From Rubrobacter_A sp965214435 (lineage in GTDB: Bacteria > Actinomycetota > Rubrobacteria > Rubrobacterales > Rubrobacteraceae): a stretch of 64,000 nucleotides of DNA. Every line of letters begins with the position of its first letter. Position 1 is the first letter of the stretch. The stretch covers positions 1,674,001 to 1,738,000 of the forward strand of contig OZ243960.1 of assembly GCA_965214435.1 (NCBI GenBank), in the 5' to 3' direction. Made by a program: the position numbers and the translations under genes. The notes under the pieces were generated by a model that saw nothing but the letters and a program-made list of their open reading frames with translations, searched no databases and had not been told where the DNA came from. Positions 8,644 through 16,673 of the stretch are shown piece after piece.

Positions 8644-10056
8644 TTGTCCGAGGAAATCTGCTTTCTAACCGCCACGGAGCTTGCCCGCCGCATCCGCGAG
8701 AAGGAGTTGTCGGCGGTCGAGGTGATGGAAGCCCACCTGGCCTGGATAGAGCGGGTGAACCCGCGGGTGAACGCCATCGTCACGCTCGTCCCCGAGAAAG
8801 CTCTGGAAAAAGCCCGGTCCGCCGACGCGGCGCTCGCCCGCAGCGAAGAAGTCGGGCCGCTACACGGTCTGCCGGTGGCGCATAAAGATCTCTTCCCGAC
8901 GACTGGTATACGGACCACCTACGGCTCTCCTATCTTCGAGGACTTCGTCCCGGAAGAAGATGCCCTGATCGTCACCCGGTTGAAGGAAGCCGGCGCTATC
9001 ACGGTCGGCAAGACCAACACACCCGAGTTCGGGGCCGGCTCCCAGACGTTCAACGCCGTCTTCGGCGAGACTTGCAATCCCTACGACCTCACAAAGACCT
9101 GCGGCGGTTCCAGCGGTGGCGCGGCCGCCGCCCTCGCTTGCGGCATGGTCCCCATCGCCGACGGCAGCGATATGGGGGGCTCTCTCCGCAACCCGGCCGC
9201 CTTCTGCAACGTGGTCGGCCTCCGCCCGTCCCCGGGCCGGGTCCCAACGTGGCCCTCGGACGCTCCCTGGTCCACCCTCTCCGTGGAAGGCCCGATGGCC
9301 CGCACGGTCGAAGATACCGCCCTCATGCTCGCCGCCATCTCCGGTCCCGACCCTCGCTCCCCGATCTCCCTCTCCGGGCCCGGTACGGCGTTTAGCGGTC
9401 CACTGGACCGTGACTTCGGCGGCGTGCGGGTAGCCTGGAGCCGGGATCTCGGTGGCCTGCCGTTCGACCCGCGGGTAACGGCGGCGTTCGACGACTGCCG
9501 GGGCATCTTCGAGGACCTCGGGTGCGTGGTGGAGGAAACCGTGCCGGACTTTTCGGACGCCGACGAAGTCTTTAAAGCCTGGCGGGCCTGGCAGTTCGAG
9601 CTGTCCTACGGGCGGCTGCTGGACGAGCACCGGGAAGAGCTAAAAGACACCGTCGTCTGGAACATCGAGGAGGGTCGCCGGCTCTCAGGCCCCAAGCTCG
9701 CGGAAGCCGAGCGGAAACGGGCCGCGCTCTACCACCGGGTCCGGGAGTTCATGGAGACCTACGAGTTCCTTGTTCTGCCGACGACCCAGGTGCCGCCGTT
9801 CGACGTAGACCAGCGTTACGTAACAGAGATAGCCGGTACGAAGCTCGACACTTACATAGACTGGATGCGCTCCTGCTACTACATCACGGTCACGGGATTG
9901 CCCGCCATCTCCGTACCCGGCGGCTTTACCTTAGAGGGTCTGCCGGTCGGTCTTCAGATAGTCGGCCGCCACCGCGACGACTGGGGTGTGCTGCAACTGG
10001 CTCACGCGTTCGAGAAATTTGTGCATCTACAGCATAAGAAGCCTTCTCTGCAATAG
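8644..10056 (+). CDS. Amidase signature family hydrolase
   Basis: Ser-cisSer-Lys amidase. The Lys is in HGLPVAHKDLF (about residue 80), and the Gly/Ser-rich signature GGSSGGAAAALACG (about residues 155-168) is followed by DGSDMGGSLRNPAAF containing the nucleophile. The length, about 470 residues, is normal. I favour TTG 8644 because AGGAAG lies 9 nt before it. An in-frame start at 8599 would overlap the preceding gene by 32 nt. Relatives hydrolyse aliphatic or aryl amides; no GatB/GatC gene is nearby, so it is not a tRNA amidotransferase subunit. Confidence 0.88.
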   Translation: MSEEICFLTATELARRIREKELSAVEVMEAHLAWIERVNPRVNAIVTLVPEKALEKARSADAALARSEEVGPLHGLPVAHKDLFPTTGIRTTYGSPIFEDFVPEEDALIVTRLKEAGAITVGKTNTPEFGAGSQTFNAVFGETCNPYDLTKTCGGSSGGAAAALACGMVPIADGSDMGGSLRNPAAFCNVVGLRPSPGRVPTWPSDAPWSTLSVEGPMARTVEDTALMLAAISGPDPRSPISLSGPGTAFSGPLDRDFGGVRVAWSRDLGGLPFDPRVTAAFDDCRGIFEDLGCVVEETVPDFSDADEVFKAWRAWQFELSYGRLLDEHREELKDTVVWNIEEGRRLSGPKLAEAERKRAALYHRVREFMETYEFLVLPTTQVPPFDVDQRYVTEIAGTKLDTYIDWMRSCYYITVTGLPAISVPGGFTLEGLPVGLQIVGRHRDDWGVLQLAHAFEKFVHLQHKKPSLQ

Positions 10057-10271
10057 CCTGATAAGTAGCTCATGCATGATCTCTGCTGAATGCCTGATCT
10101 GAGCCGCGAAAACAGTTGAATAGGGCTCCAGAGTCGGGTACGCTGTAGCCCTGTTGCCGGGCGAAGAGTTCGCGCAGGCAAAGGATGCGTAATTTGCTGT
10201 TCTGGAGACGGACGGCGCATAGTTTGGGGGAGTTTCGCATCCGGGTGTTGTAGGCGGACAAAGGAGAAGTC
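10057..10271 (+). other. Leader region of the ABC transporter, with a 22-codon ORF
   Basis: Between the amidase and the transporter ATPase a short ORF runs from ATG 10185 to TAG 10251-10253, preceded by AAAGGA. It lies in the same frame as the ATPase and ends 18 nt before its probable ACG start. It could be an upstream regulatory ORF or chance. No convincing promoter or terminator hairpin is seen. Confidence 0.25.
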
Positions 10272-11567
10272 ACGGAAAGCAGCGGTAGTAGGGGGAACGG
10301 GTCGATCATCCGGGTGGAGAACCTCTCGAAGGTTTTTGGGCGCCGGGGTCGGCAAGCCCTGGAGATGCGGAGGTCGGGAAAGACCAAGGCCGAGGTAGAG
10401 ACTGCGACCGGGTCTACCATAGGAGTTTTCGACGCCGATTTCGAGGTTTATCAGGGTGAGATCTTTGTGGTTATCGGGTTGTCGGGGAGTGGTAAGTCTA
10501 CGCTCTTGCGGCTTTTGAACCGGTTGATCGAGCCGACCGAGGGGGATGTGTACCTCGATGGGGACCACATCTCGAAGATGCCGATGAAGCAGATCCGGCA
10601 GGTGAGGCGTAAGAAGATGGGCATGGTCTTCCAGCACTTCGGCTTGCTGCCCAACCGGACGGTCTTGCAGAACATCGTCTTCGGCCTTGAAGTACAGGGT
10701 GTCTCCGAAGAGGAACGCGACCAAAAAGGTGAAGAGACGCTGGAGATGGTCGGCCTGGAGGGGCAGCGGGACAAGCGGATCACGGAGCTGTCCGGCGGTA
10801 TGCAGCAGAGAGTCGGGCTCGCCCGGGCGCTGGCTACCGAGCAGGAGATACTGCTCATGGACGAGCCGTTCTCGGCGCTCGACCCACTGATCCGGCGCGA
10901 CATGCAGAACCTTTTCCTGGACATTCAGGGCGAAATAAAGCGCACCGTCGTGTTCATTACCCACGACCTCGACGAGGCTCTGCGGCTCGGGCACCGGGTG
11001 GCGATAATGAAGGACGGGGAGATCGTGCAGATCGGCACCCCCGAAGATATCCTTACACAACCGGCCGACGAGTACGTCGAGCGGTTTATAGAAGACGTGG
11101 ACTACGCAAAGGTCCGCCACGCCGAAACTATTATGATCGAACCGAAGGAAGTAGCCTACGACTCAGACGGGCCACGGGTGGTCTTGCGGAAAATGCAGCA
11201 GGCCGGGCTCTCGACCATCTTCGTCGTGGACGACGAGCGGCGTCTCGTCGGAATAGCCGAAGTGGAAGACGTCTCCAGGCTCGCAGAGCGCGAGGAGAGT
11301 GGCCTCGGTGGAGCGGTAAACCGGGAGGTTCTTAAAGTACAGGGCGATACGCCGCTACGGCAGGTGTTGCCGCTATTTGTGGACGGGAAAGGTCCGGTCG
11401 CGGTCGTGGGCGGGAACGAGCGGCTTCGGGGTGTCATCGTCCGGGGCTCGCTCTTAGCCGGCCTCTCCACGAGCGCGGAGTCGGTGGAGGATGCCGACGA
11501 AGGGGAGGAATTCGGGCTGAACGGTCCGCCTACCAGCGAGGTGTCCGCCGGCGAGAGGGGAGAGTAG
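10272..11567 (+). CDS. proV: Glycine betaine/proline-type ABC importer, ATP-binding protein
   Basis: ProV/OpuAA-like ATPase. Walker A is GLSGSGKST, the signature is LSGGMQQRVGLARALA, Walker B is ILLMDEPFSALDP, and the switch is FITHDLDEAL. Tandem CBS domains follow (from about residue 290, for example TIFVVDDERRLVGIAEVEDV); in OpuA these sense ionic strength. The fold begins at IIRVENLSKVFG, yet the first canonical start (GTG 10314) lies inside that strand. An AAGGAG (10261-10266) stands 5 nt before ACG 10272, in the same context as the binding-protein start at 12494, so I propose ACG initiation. First gene of a three-gene importer. Confidence 0.88.
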   Translation, partial: TESSGSRGNGSIIRVENLSKVFGRRGRQALEMRRSGKTKAEVETATGSTIGVFDADFEVYQGEIFVVIGLSGSGKSTLLRLLNRLIEPTEGDVYLDGDHISKMPMKQIRQVRRKKMGMVFQHFGLLPNRTVLQNIVFGLEVQGVSEEERDQKGEETLEMVGLEGQRDKRITELSGGMQQRVGLARALATEQEILLMDEPFSALDPLIRRDMQNLFLDIQGEIKRTVVFITHDLDEALRLGHRVAIMKDGEIVQIGTPEDILTQPADEYVERFIEDVDYAKVRHAETIMIEPKEVAYDSDGPRVVLRKMQQAGLSTIFVVDDERRLVGIAEVEDVSRLAEREESGLGGAVNREVLKVQGDTPLRQVLPLFVDGKGPVAVVGGNERLRGVIVRGSLLAGLSTSAESVEDADEGEEFGLNGPPTSEVSAGERGE

Positions 11568-11568
11568 G

Positions 11569-12435
11569 ATGCTGGCGTTTTTACAGCAAGACGTAATCCC
11601 GAAGATACCGCTCGACGACTGGACCGAGAGCGCCGTTGACTGGGTCACCGAGACCTTTGGCTGGTTCTTCGACATTCTGGGCGCGATAATACAAGCTATA
11701 GTAGGTGTACTGGAGTTCGCTCTCACAGCTCCCCCGGCGCTGGTCACCATCGCGGTACTCGCCGCGATCTCCTTTCTTTTGGCGAGCTGGCGGGTGGCGT
11801 TGTTTACGGTGCTGGGGCTCCTGCTTACCATTAGCCTGGATCTCTGGAGCGAGACTATGCTGACGCTGGCCCTGATCCTGTCGGCAACGTTTGTTTCACT
11901 GCTAATAGGCATACCTTTCGGCGTGCTCGCCGCCAAAGTTCAATCTCTACAAACGGTTATCAGGCCGGTTCTGGACCTCATGCAGACTATGCCGCCGTTT
12001 GTGTATCTAGTGCCTTTTGTCGTGGTCATGGGTATCGGCAATCCGCCGGCCCTTATAGCCACGGTTATATTTGCCATGCCGCCCGCGGTTCGGCTTACCA
12101 TGCTCGGCATACAGCAGGTACCCAGCGAAACTGTGGAAGCCGCCCAGGCTTTCGGGGCGACACCGGGCCAGACCTTGTTCAAGGTGGAGCTTCCGCAGGC
12201 GTTGTCCACGATAATGGCCGGGGTTAACCAGGTCATTATGCTCTCGCTATCCATGGTGGTCATCGCCGCACTCGCCGGGGCGGACGGGCTCGGGAGGCCC
12301 GTAGTTGTAGGACTCAGTTCCCTCGATACCGGGCAGGCTTTTGTCGGCGGCCTGGGCATCGTAGTAATCGCGATCATCCTAGACCGTACAACCCGAAACA
12401 TCGCCGAAAGAGATGTGGTCCGGAAGAAAGCCTGA
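11569..12435 (+). CDS. proW: Glycine betaine/proline-type ABC importer, permease
   Basis: A 288-residue membrane protein with the binding-protein-dependent permease signature EAAQAFGATPGQTLFKVELPQA, which contacts the ATPase. About six helices follow an N-terminal extension. ProW/OpuAB homologues also carry the MPPFVYLVPFVVVMGIG and GLGRPV segments seen here. It begins 1 nt after the ATPase stop. It forms the translocation path for betaine-type osmoprotectants. Confidence 0.92.
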   Translation: MLAFLQQDVIPKIPLDDWTESAVDWVTETFGWFFDILGAIIQAIVGVLEFALTAPPALVTIAVLAAISFLLASWRVALFTVLGLLLTISLDLWSETMLTLALILSATFVSLLIGIPFGVLAAKVQSLQTVIRPVLDLMQTMPPFVYLVPFVVVMGIGNPPALIATVIFAMPPAVRLTMLGIQQVPSETVEAAQAFGATPGQTLFKVELPQALSTIMAGVNQVIMLSLSMVVIAALAGADGLGRPVVVGLSSLDTGQAFVGGLGIVVIAIILDRTTRNIAERDVVRKKA

Positions 12436-12493
12436 CGGAACCGGCAGGCAAATTCCCAAGTAGACCTCTGCAAAACTACAGAAGGAGAAGTAC

Positions 12494-13432
12494 GTGCGCA
12501 ACAAACTGACTCGGAAACAAGTGCTGAAGATGGGTGGAACCGCGGTCGTCGGAGCCTCGTTACTCGGGCTGGCCGGTTGTGGGAGCGGCGGGTCCGGCGG
12601 GTCCGGCGGGTCTGGCTCCTCTGACAACAGCAATAAGACCCTCACTCTGGGCGACATCGGCTGGACGGAGAGTATAGCGGTCTCGAACCTGACGAAGATA
12701 CTCTTTGAGGAGGATCTCAACTACCGCGAGGTAGAGTTGAACACGCTCGACGTGAGCCTGCTGTTCGAGGGTGTGGCCGGTGGTGACCTGGCTGCCTTCC
12801 AGGATGTGTGGCTGCCGAACCACCAGGATCTGCTCGACGAGGTCGGAGATCAGGTCGAGTACCTGGACCCCTGGTACCAGGGCGAGACGAAGTTCGGTCT
12901 GGCGGTCCCGGACTACATGGACGTCCAGAGCCTCGCGGACCTCAACGACTCGCCGGCCGAGGTGATAATCGGCATCGAGCCGGGCACCCCGATGGTCGAA
13001 AAGGTCAACAACTCCGTGATTCCGGCCTACAACCTGAACATTGAGCAGAAAGCTTCGAGCACCGCGGGCATGCTCTCGGAGATGGAGCGGCGCTACCCGG
13101 AGGAGAGCCCGTTCGTATTCATGCCCTGGTCACCGCACTGGATGAACCAGGTCTACGACTTCCACTACCTCGAAGACCCGCAGGACGCCCAGGGCAACCT
13201 GAACGATCCCGCGAAGATCTCCGCCATAGTCAACAGCGACCTCTCGGACGACGACCCGGTGGCCTATGCTTTTATGCAAGCCTTTACGCTCACCGAAGAG
13301 CAGCTAAACTCGATAGAGGATGAGATGCGCAAGGAAGACGATCCGGTGCCCGGCATAAAGACCTGGTTGGAGAACAACCGCTCTACCGTCGAGCCCTGGC
13401 TGGAAGCGGCGCGTCAGGCTCAGAGTTCCTAA
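12494..13432 (+). CDS. proX: Glycine betaine-type ABC importer, substrate-binding lipoprotein
   Basis: A 312-residue OpuAC/ProX-like protein. The signal peptide ends in the lipobox LAGC (Cys about residue 28), followed by a Gly/Ser linker of repeated GSGGSGGS type (encoded by a 9-10-bp tandem repeat near 12587-12615). Family segments are LGDIGWTES, FQDVWLPNHQDLLDE and FMPWSPHWMNQVYD; aromatic residues in these make the cage for quaternary ammonium. GTG start with AAGGAGAAG upstream. Membrane-anchored on the outer face of the cell; completes the importer. Confidence 0.92.
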   Translation: MRNKLTRKQVLKMGGTAVVGASLLGLAGCGSGGSGGSGGSGSSDNSNKTLTLGDIGWTESIAVSNLTKILFEEDLNYREVELNTLDVSLLFEGVAGGDLAAFQDVWLPNHQDLLDEVGDQVEYLDPWYQGETKFGLAVPDYMDVQSLADLNDSPAEVIIGIEPGTPMVEKVNNSVIPAYNLNIEQKASSTAGMLSEMERRYPEESPFVFMPWSPHWMNQVYDFHYLEDPQDAQGNLNDPAKISAIVNSDLSDDDPVAYAFMQAFTLTEEQLNSIEDEMRKEDDPVPGIKTWLENNRSTVEPWLEAARQAQSS

Positions 13433-13461
13433 CGGCAACCTGGAAACTTCGCACCCGGTAA

Positions 13462-13504
13462 CGCAAAGCCCTCTCCTATATCTCCATGCGGAGGAGGCTT
13501 TGCG
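13462..13504. terminator. Hairpin between convergent genes, probable bidirectional terminator
   Basis: Arms CGCAAAGCCCTCTCC (13462-13476) and GGAGGAGGCTTTGCG (13490-13504) pair with 13 of 15 positions matched and a 13-nt loop. It lies between the binding-protein gene (plus) and the IclR gene (minus), where both need to end. There is no long T tract, so termination strength is uncertain. Confidence 0.6.
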
Positions 13505-13558
13505 GCCCGGCTTCCAGGCTTTCGGAGTTTTCTAAAGGAGCACACCACCCGCTAGGTG

Positions 13559-14326
13559 CTACTCGCGGAAACCTAGACGCCGGGACACCTCGACGGCGGC
13601 CCCGCGCGTAAGCTCGCCGACCCGGGGCACGGAGCTTTCCGTCAGCCGGAACGCCGGTCCCGCGACGCTCAAGGCCGCGGTAACCTCCCCTTCGGGACGG
13701 TATATAGGGGCTCCGACCCCGTTTAGCCCGACCGCGAGTTCCTCTATGGTATAGCTGTAACCCCGAGACCGTATCGCTTCCAACTCGTCGCGGAGCTTAC
13801 CGGGCTCCACCACGGTGTTCTCCGTAAACCGCTCCAGAGGTTCCGCGAGAACCGCCTCCCGGCGCTCCTCCGGCAGATGCGCCAGGAGTACCTTACCGCC
13901 CGGCGTGCAGTGCAGCGGTAGGTGCCAGCCCGACCAGTTCACCCCGAGCACGGAAGGTGCTGCGGTCTGGTGTACGATGACCGCCTCATCGCCTTCGAGG
14001 AGCGCGACGATCACCGTTTCTCCCGTCTGCTCGCTTAAGCTCTCGCAGAACGGGCGCGCGTACCGTACCACGTCGAGTTCACCCGTCACCGCGCTCGCAA
14101 GCCCCACCAGCCTGAAACCCAGCCGGTACTTGTCCGTCTCCGGGCTCCGCTCCACCATCCCGTGGCTCGCGAGTGTGGCGAGCAGCCGTTGAGCGTTCGA
14201 CTTGTGGATTCCGAGCTCCCCCGCAACCTCCGTCACCCCGGACCATCCCCGCCGGGCCAGAAGTTCCAGTACGAATACCGCCCGGTCTACCGACTGTATG
14301 GAACTCTTGCGCTCTTCTGAGTCCAT
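13559..14326 (-). CDS. IclR-family transcriptional regulator
   Basis: A 255-residue protein with an N-terminal winged helix (residues about 10-65: IQSVDRAVFVLELL, then GIHKSNAQRLLATLASHGMV) and a GAF-like IclR effector domain with EELAVGLNGVGAPIY. IclR regulators commonly control catabolic genes and bind carboxylate or aromatic effectors. It is divergent from the amidohydrolase-Rieske pair and convergent with the importer. Control of the divergent pair is the most likely role, inferred from position. Confidence 0.9.
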   Translation of the reverse strand: MDSEERKSSIQSVDRAVFVLELLARRGWSGVTEVAGELGIHKSNAQRLLATLASHGMVERSPETDKYRLGFRLVGLASAVTGELDVVRYARPFCESLSEQTGETVIVALLEGDEAVIVHQTAAPSVLGVNWSGWHLPLHCTPGGKVLLAHLPEERREAVLAEPLERFTENTVVEPGKLRDELEAIRSRGYSYTIEELAVGLNGVGAPIYRPEGEVTAALSVAGPAFRLTESSVPRVGELTRGAAVEVSRRLGFRE

Positions 14327-14373
14327 AAGAGACTTCTACCACGCCCACCGAATTTGTACACACTCTTACACAA

Positions 14374-14450
14374 TTGACCCCAACCTTGACCACCGTCCGG
14401 TGCTCTGATAGTGTTGCGTATAACAGTTACCGTTGCGCACAAAGCAACAC
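14374..14450 (+). promoter_or_regulatory. Candidate divergent control region with inverted repeat
   Basis: Two TTGACC hexamers occur at 14374 and 14386; the second is 17 nt from a weak TAGTGT at 14409. Just downstream, GTGTTGC (14411-14417) and GCAACAC (14444-14450) form a perfect 7-bp inverted repeat around a TATAAC (14419). The position between IclR and the amidohydrolase suits an operator. Which hexamers are used is not decidable from sequence. Confidence 0.4.
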
Positions 14451-14515
14451 CGGATAGAATTGTGAGGGTTTCAAATTTTCTGGAGCCTCGGTTCGTTCTT
14501 CAGGAGGGGTGGTCG

Positions 14516-15622
14516 ATGATACAAGACAGTTACCAGGCTTCGAGGGGGCCGACCGGGTCTGGCCGGGTCTGGGAGAAGACGCGGTTTATAGACGCGGACG
14601 TACACGAGATGCTGCGTTCGATCCGGGACCTCGCTCCCTACCTGCCGGAGCCGTGGCGGAGCCGGGTTTCGGTCGCCGACGGTTGGACCGGGCCGCCCGG
14701 TCTCCCTTACGCGTACCCGCAGATAGGTGGTGTCGCGAAGGCCGACGCGGCGCTGGAAGATGGTTCTCCGGCGGGCTCGGACTTCGAGGTCCTGCGTGAG
14801 CAGCTACTCGACGCCTACCCCGTGGAACACGCCGTGCTCGCCGGTGGTTTCTACCCGACGGAAATGCGGGTGCAGCCCGAGTTCGCGGCGGCGCTGGCGG
14901 CGGCGTACAACGACTGGATGCTGGAGAACTGGCTGGAAAAGGACGAGCGTCTGCTAGGCTCCGTGTGCGTCGCCGCCCAGGACCCGCAGGCCGCAGCCCG
15001 CGAGATAGACCGGATGGGAGCGCACCCCCGGATAGTCCAGGTTATGCTCCCGACCATCCCGCACGATGTCCTCGGCCGGGTGTTCTACCACCCGGTTTTC
15101 GAGGCTGCCGAGCGCAACGACCTCGTGGTTGCTTTTCACCAGGGCAACACTTCCGGGACCGCCGCCGGCCAGCCGCCGTACTACATCGAGTGGCACACCG
15201 CCATACCGCAGAGCTGGCAGTCCCAGCTTATCGGCCTTATTACCCACGGGGTGTTCGAGAAGTACCCGGACCTGCGGGTGCTGCTCGTCGAGGGTGGATG
15301 GACCTGGCTGCCCAGTCTGATGTGGCGCTTCGACTACAACTACCGGAGCCTCCGCCGGGAGGTGCCGTGGGTCCGGCGGCTGCCGAGCGAGTACATCCGG
15401 GACAACGTCCGGGCGACCACCCAGCCCATGGAGTACCCGGACAACCCGGAGCATCTATACCGGATGTTCGAGATGATCGGCTCCGAGGACTTTCTCGTGT
15501 TCTCGACGGACTACCCTCACTGGGACTTCGACTCGCCCACAAGGGTCTTCCCGAGCAGCTTTCCCAAAAGTTTGCAACGCAGGATCCTCTACGACAACGC
15601 CCGTAAATTCTACCGTCTGTAA
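14516..15622 (+). CDS. Amidohydrolase family 2 (ACMSD-like) metal-dependent hydrolase
   Basis: A 368-residue TIM-barrel hydrolase. It has an N-terminal DADVHEM metal motif, a central AFHQGN histidine, LLVEGGWTWLPSLMWRFD, and a late STDYPHWDFDSP aspartate motif; these match the amidohydrolase_2 family that includes ACMSD-type decarboxylases. I chose ATG 14516 because AGGAGGGG (14502-14509) precedes it. The open frame to 14411 runs through the control region. It is followed 16 bp later by a small Rieske protein. Substrate unknown; aromatic or uronate-like acids are typical. Confidence 0.85.
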   Translation: MIQDSYQASRGPTGSGRVWEKTRFIDADVHEMLRSIRDLAPYLPEPWRSRVSVADGWTGPPGLPYAYPQIGGVAKADAALEDGSPAGSDFEVLREQLLDAYPVEHAVLAGGFYPTEMRVQPEFAAALAAAYNDWMLENWLEKDERLLGSVCVAAQDPQAAAREIDRMGAHPRIVQVMLPTIPHDVLGRVFYHPVFEAAERNDLVVAFHQGNTSGTAAGQPPYYIEWHTAIPQSWQSQLIGLITHGVFEKYPDLRVLLVEGGWTWLPSLMWRFDYNYRSLRREVPWVRRLPSEYIRDNVRATTQPMEYPDNPEHLYRMFEMIGSEDFLVFSTDYPHWDFDSPTRVFPSSFPKSLQRRILYDNARKFYRL

Positions 15623-15638
15623 GGCTCGGAGGTACGAA

Positions 15639-16013
15639 GTGGATAAATCCAAAGACGTGCGCCGCGTAGTCTGCCGACGCGACGACCTGAACCCCGGGGA
15701 GATAAGGTCCTTCGAGGCCGGCCGGCGGCGCATCGCGGTTATGCGCCTCGAAGACGGCACGTTCCGGGCGATGGCCGACGGCTGCCCCCACGAGGGTGCG
15801 AGCATGGGCCAGGGAGCTATAGAAAGCATGTGGACTGCCGACGAGGTCGGCCAGCACCGGCCCTCCGGGGACCGGGTAGTGGCGGTCTGCCCCTGGCACA
15901 ACTTCGAGTTCGACGTGAATACCGGCCTCACCCCGAATGTTTCGCCCCGCCTGCGCGTAAAGACCTACCCCACCCAACTCGAAGGAGAGGAGGTAGCCAT
16001 ATACGGCCTGTAA
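15639..16013 (+). CDS. Stand-alone Rieske [2Fe-2S] ferredoxin-like protein
   Basis: A 124-residue protein that is essentially one Rieske domain. The cluster ligands are in CPHEGASMGQG (Cys-x-His) and CPWHNFEFD (Cys-x2-His). A 20-residue insertion between the two motifs (SMWTADEVGQHRPSG region) is longer than in most small Rieske ferredoxins. There is no oxygenase catalytic domain. GTG start behind GGAGGT. It probably donates electrons to an oxidase or oxygenase; the neighbouring hydrolase and betaine genes are candidate partners. Confidence 0.88.
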   Translation: MDKSKDVRRVVCRRDDLNPGEIRSFEAGRRRIAVMRLEDGTFRAMADGCPHEGASMGQGAIESMWTADEVGQHRPSGDRVVAVCPWHNFEFDVNTGLTPNVSPRLRVKTYPTQLEGEEVAIYGL

Positions 16014-16026
16014 AAACAACAAGTTG

Positions 16027-16056
16027 GTTACTGTACCGTCCGGATGGTACAGTAAC
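16027..16056. promoter_or_regulatory. 30-bp near-perfect palindrome, probable TetR/BetI operator
   Basis: GTTACTGTACC (16027-16037) and GGTACAGTAAC (16046-16056) are perfect inverted repeats. The central TCCGGA (16039-16044) is palindromic about the same axis, so 14 of 15 base pairs are symmetric. The site ends 4 bp before the ATG of the TetR gene, the usual place for an autoregulatory operator. It would also block transcription of the downstream dehydrogenase genes. Confidence 0.85.
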
Positions 16057-16060
16057 TCGT

Positions 16061-16627
16061 ATGGCGGAAGAAAGAGGTTCACTGGAGACGCGCCGGAGGT
16101 TGCTGGCGGCGGCGGAGCGGATAGTTCTGCGGGACGGCGGGGCTTCGCTGACCATCGAGGCGGTCGCGAAGGAGGCGGGGGTGAGCAAGGGAGGATTGTT
16201 GTACCACTTCCCGAGCAAGCAGGCTCTACTCTCCGGGATGGTCGAGCACATGGCTATAGACCGCTTTGAGAGGGAGTTGGAGCACCGTATAGGTGGGCTT
16301 TCGGATGCTCCTGGTGGCTGGGTGCGAGCCTACATCGAGGCGACTTTCGAGCCAGAGGACGAGGATCGCAACCTCGCTATGCAGTCGGGACTCCTGGCCG
16401 CCGCAGCCAACGACCCCTCGCTCCTGGCCCCGCTCCGGGAGCGTTACGGGGCGTTTCAGGAACGGGCCGAAAACGACGGCATAGACCCCGCCGTTGCAAC
16501 GGTGGCGCGGCTGGCCGCCGACGGGTTGTGGTTCCTGGAGTTGCTGGGACTGCCCGCGGCCTCCGGGGAGTTGCGGGAGCGGGTGGTTGGGGTGCTGCGC
16601 GACATGACCCGCGGTTCGAACGAATAG
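16061..16627 (+). CDS. TetR-family regulator, BetI-like by context
   Basis: A 188-residue protein with an N-terminal TetR helix-turn-helix (residues about 8-55; TIEAVAKEAGVSKGGLLYHF is the recognition segment) and an all-helical ligand domain. GLLYHF, in place of the commoner TLYRHF, is seen in a subgroup that includes BetI-like proteins. It is followed by betaine-aldehyde dehydrogenase and a choline-dehydrogenase-like gene, matching the betI-betB-betA order, so choline is a likely effector (inference). No Shine-Dalgarno is visible because the operator occupies the leader. Confidence 0.85.
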   Translation: MAEERGSLETRRRLLAAAERIVLRDGGASLTIEAVAKEAGVSKGGLLYHFPSKQALLSGMVEHMAIDRFERELEHRIGGLSDAPGGWVRAYIEATFEPEDEDRNLAMQSGLLAAAANDPSLLAPLRERYGAFQERAENDGIDPAVATVARLAADGLWFLELLGLPAASGELRERVVGVLRDMTRGSNE

Positions 16628-16673
16628 TTTCCGGGAAGCCGGTCCGAATTAAAGACAAGAAAGAGGTAATGGT

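Noticed and set aside
16014..16060. Terminator between the Rieske gene and TetR gene
   Set aside because: The palindrome there could form a hairpin, but it has no T tract and its position at the TetR start codon fits an operator better.
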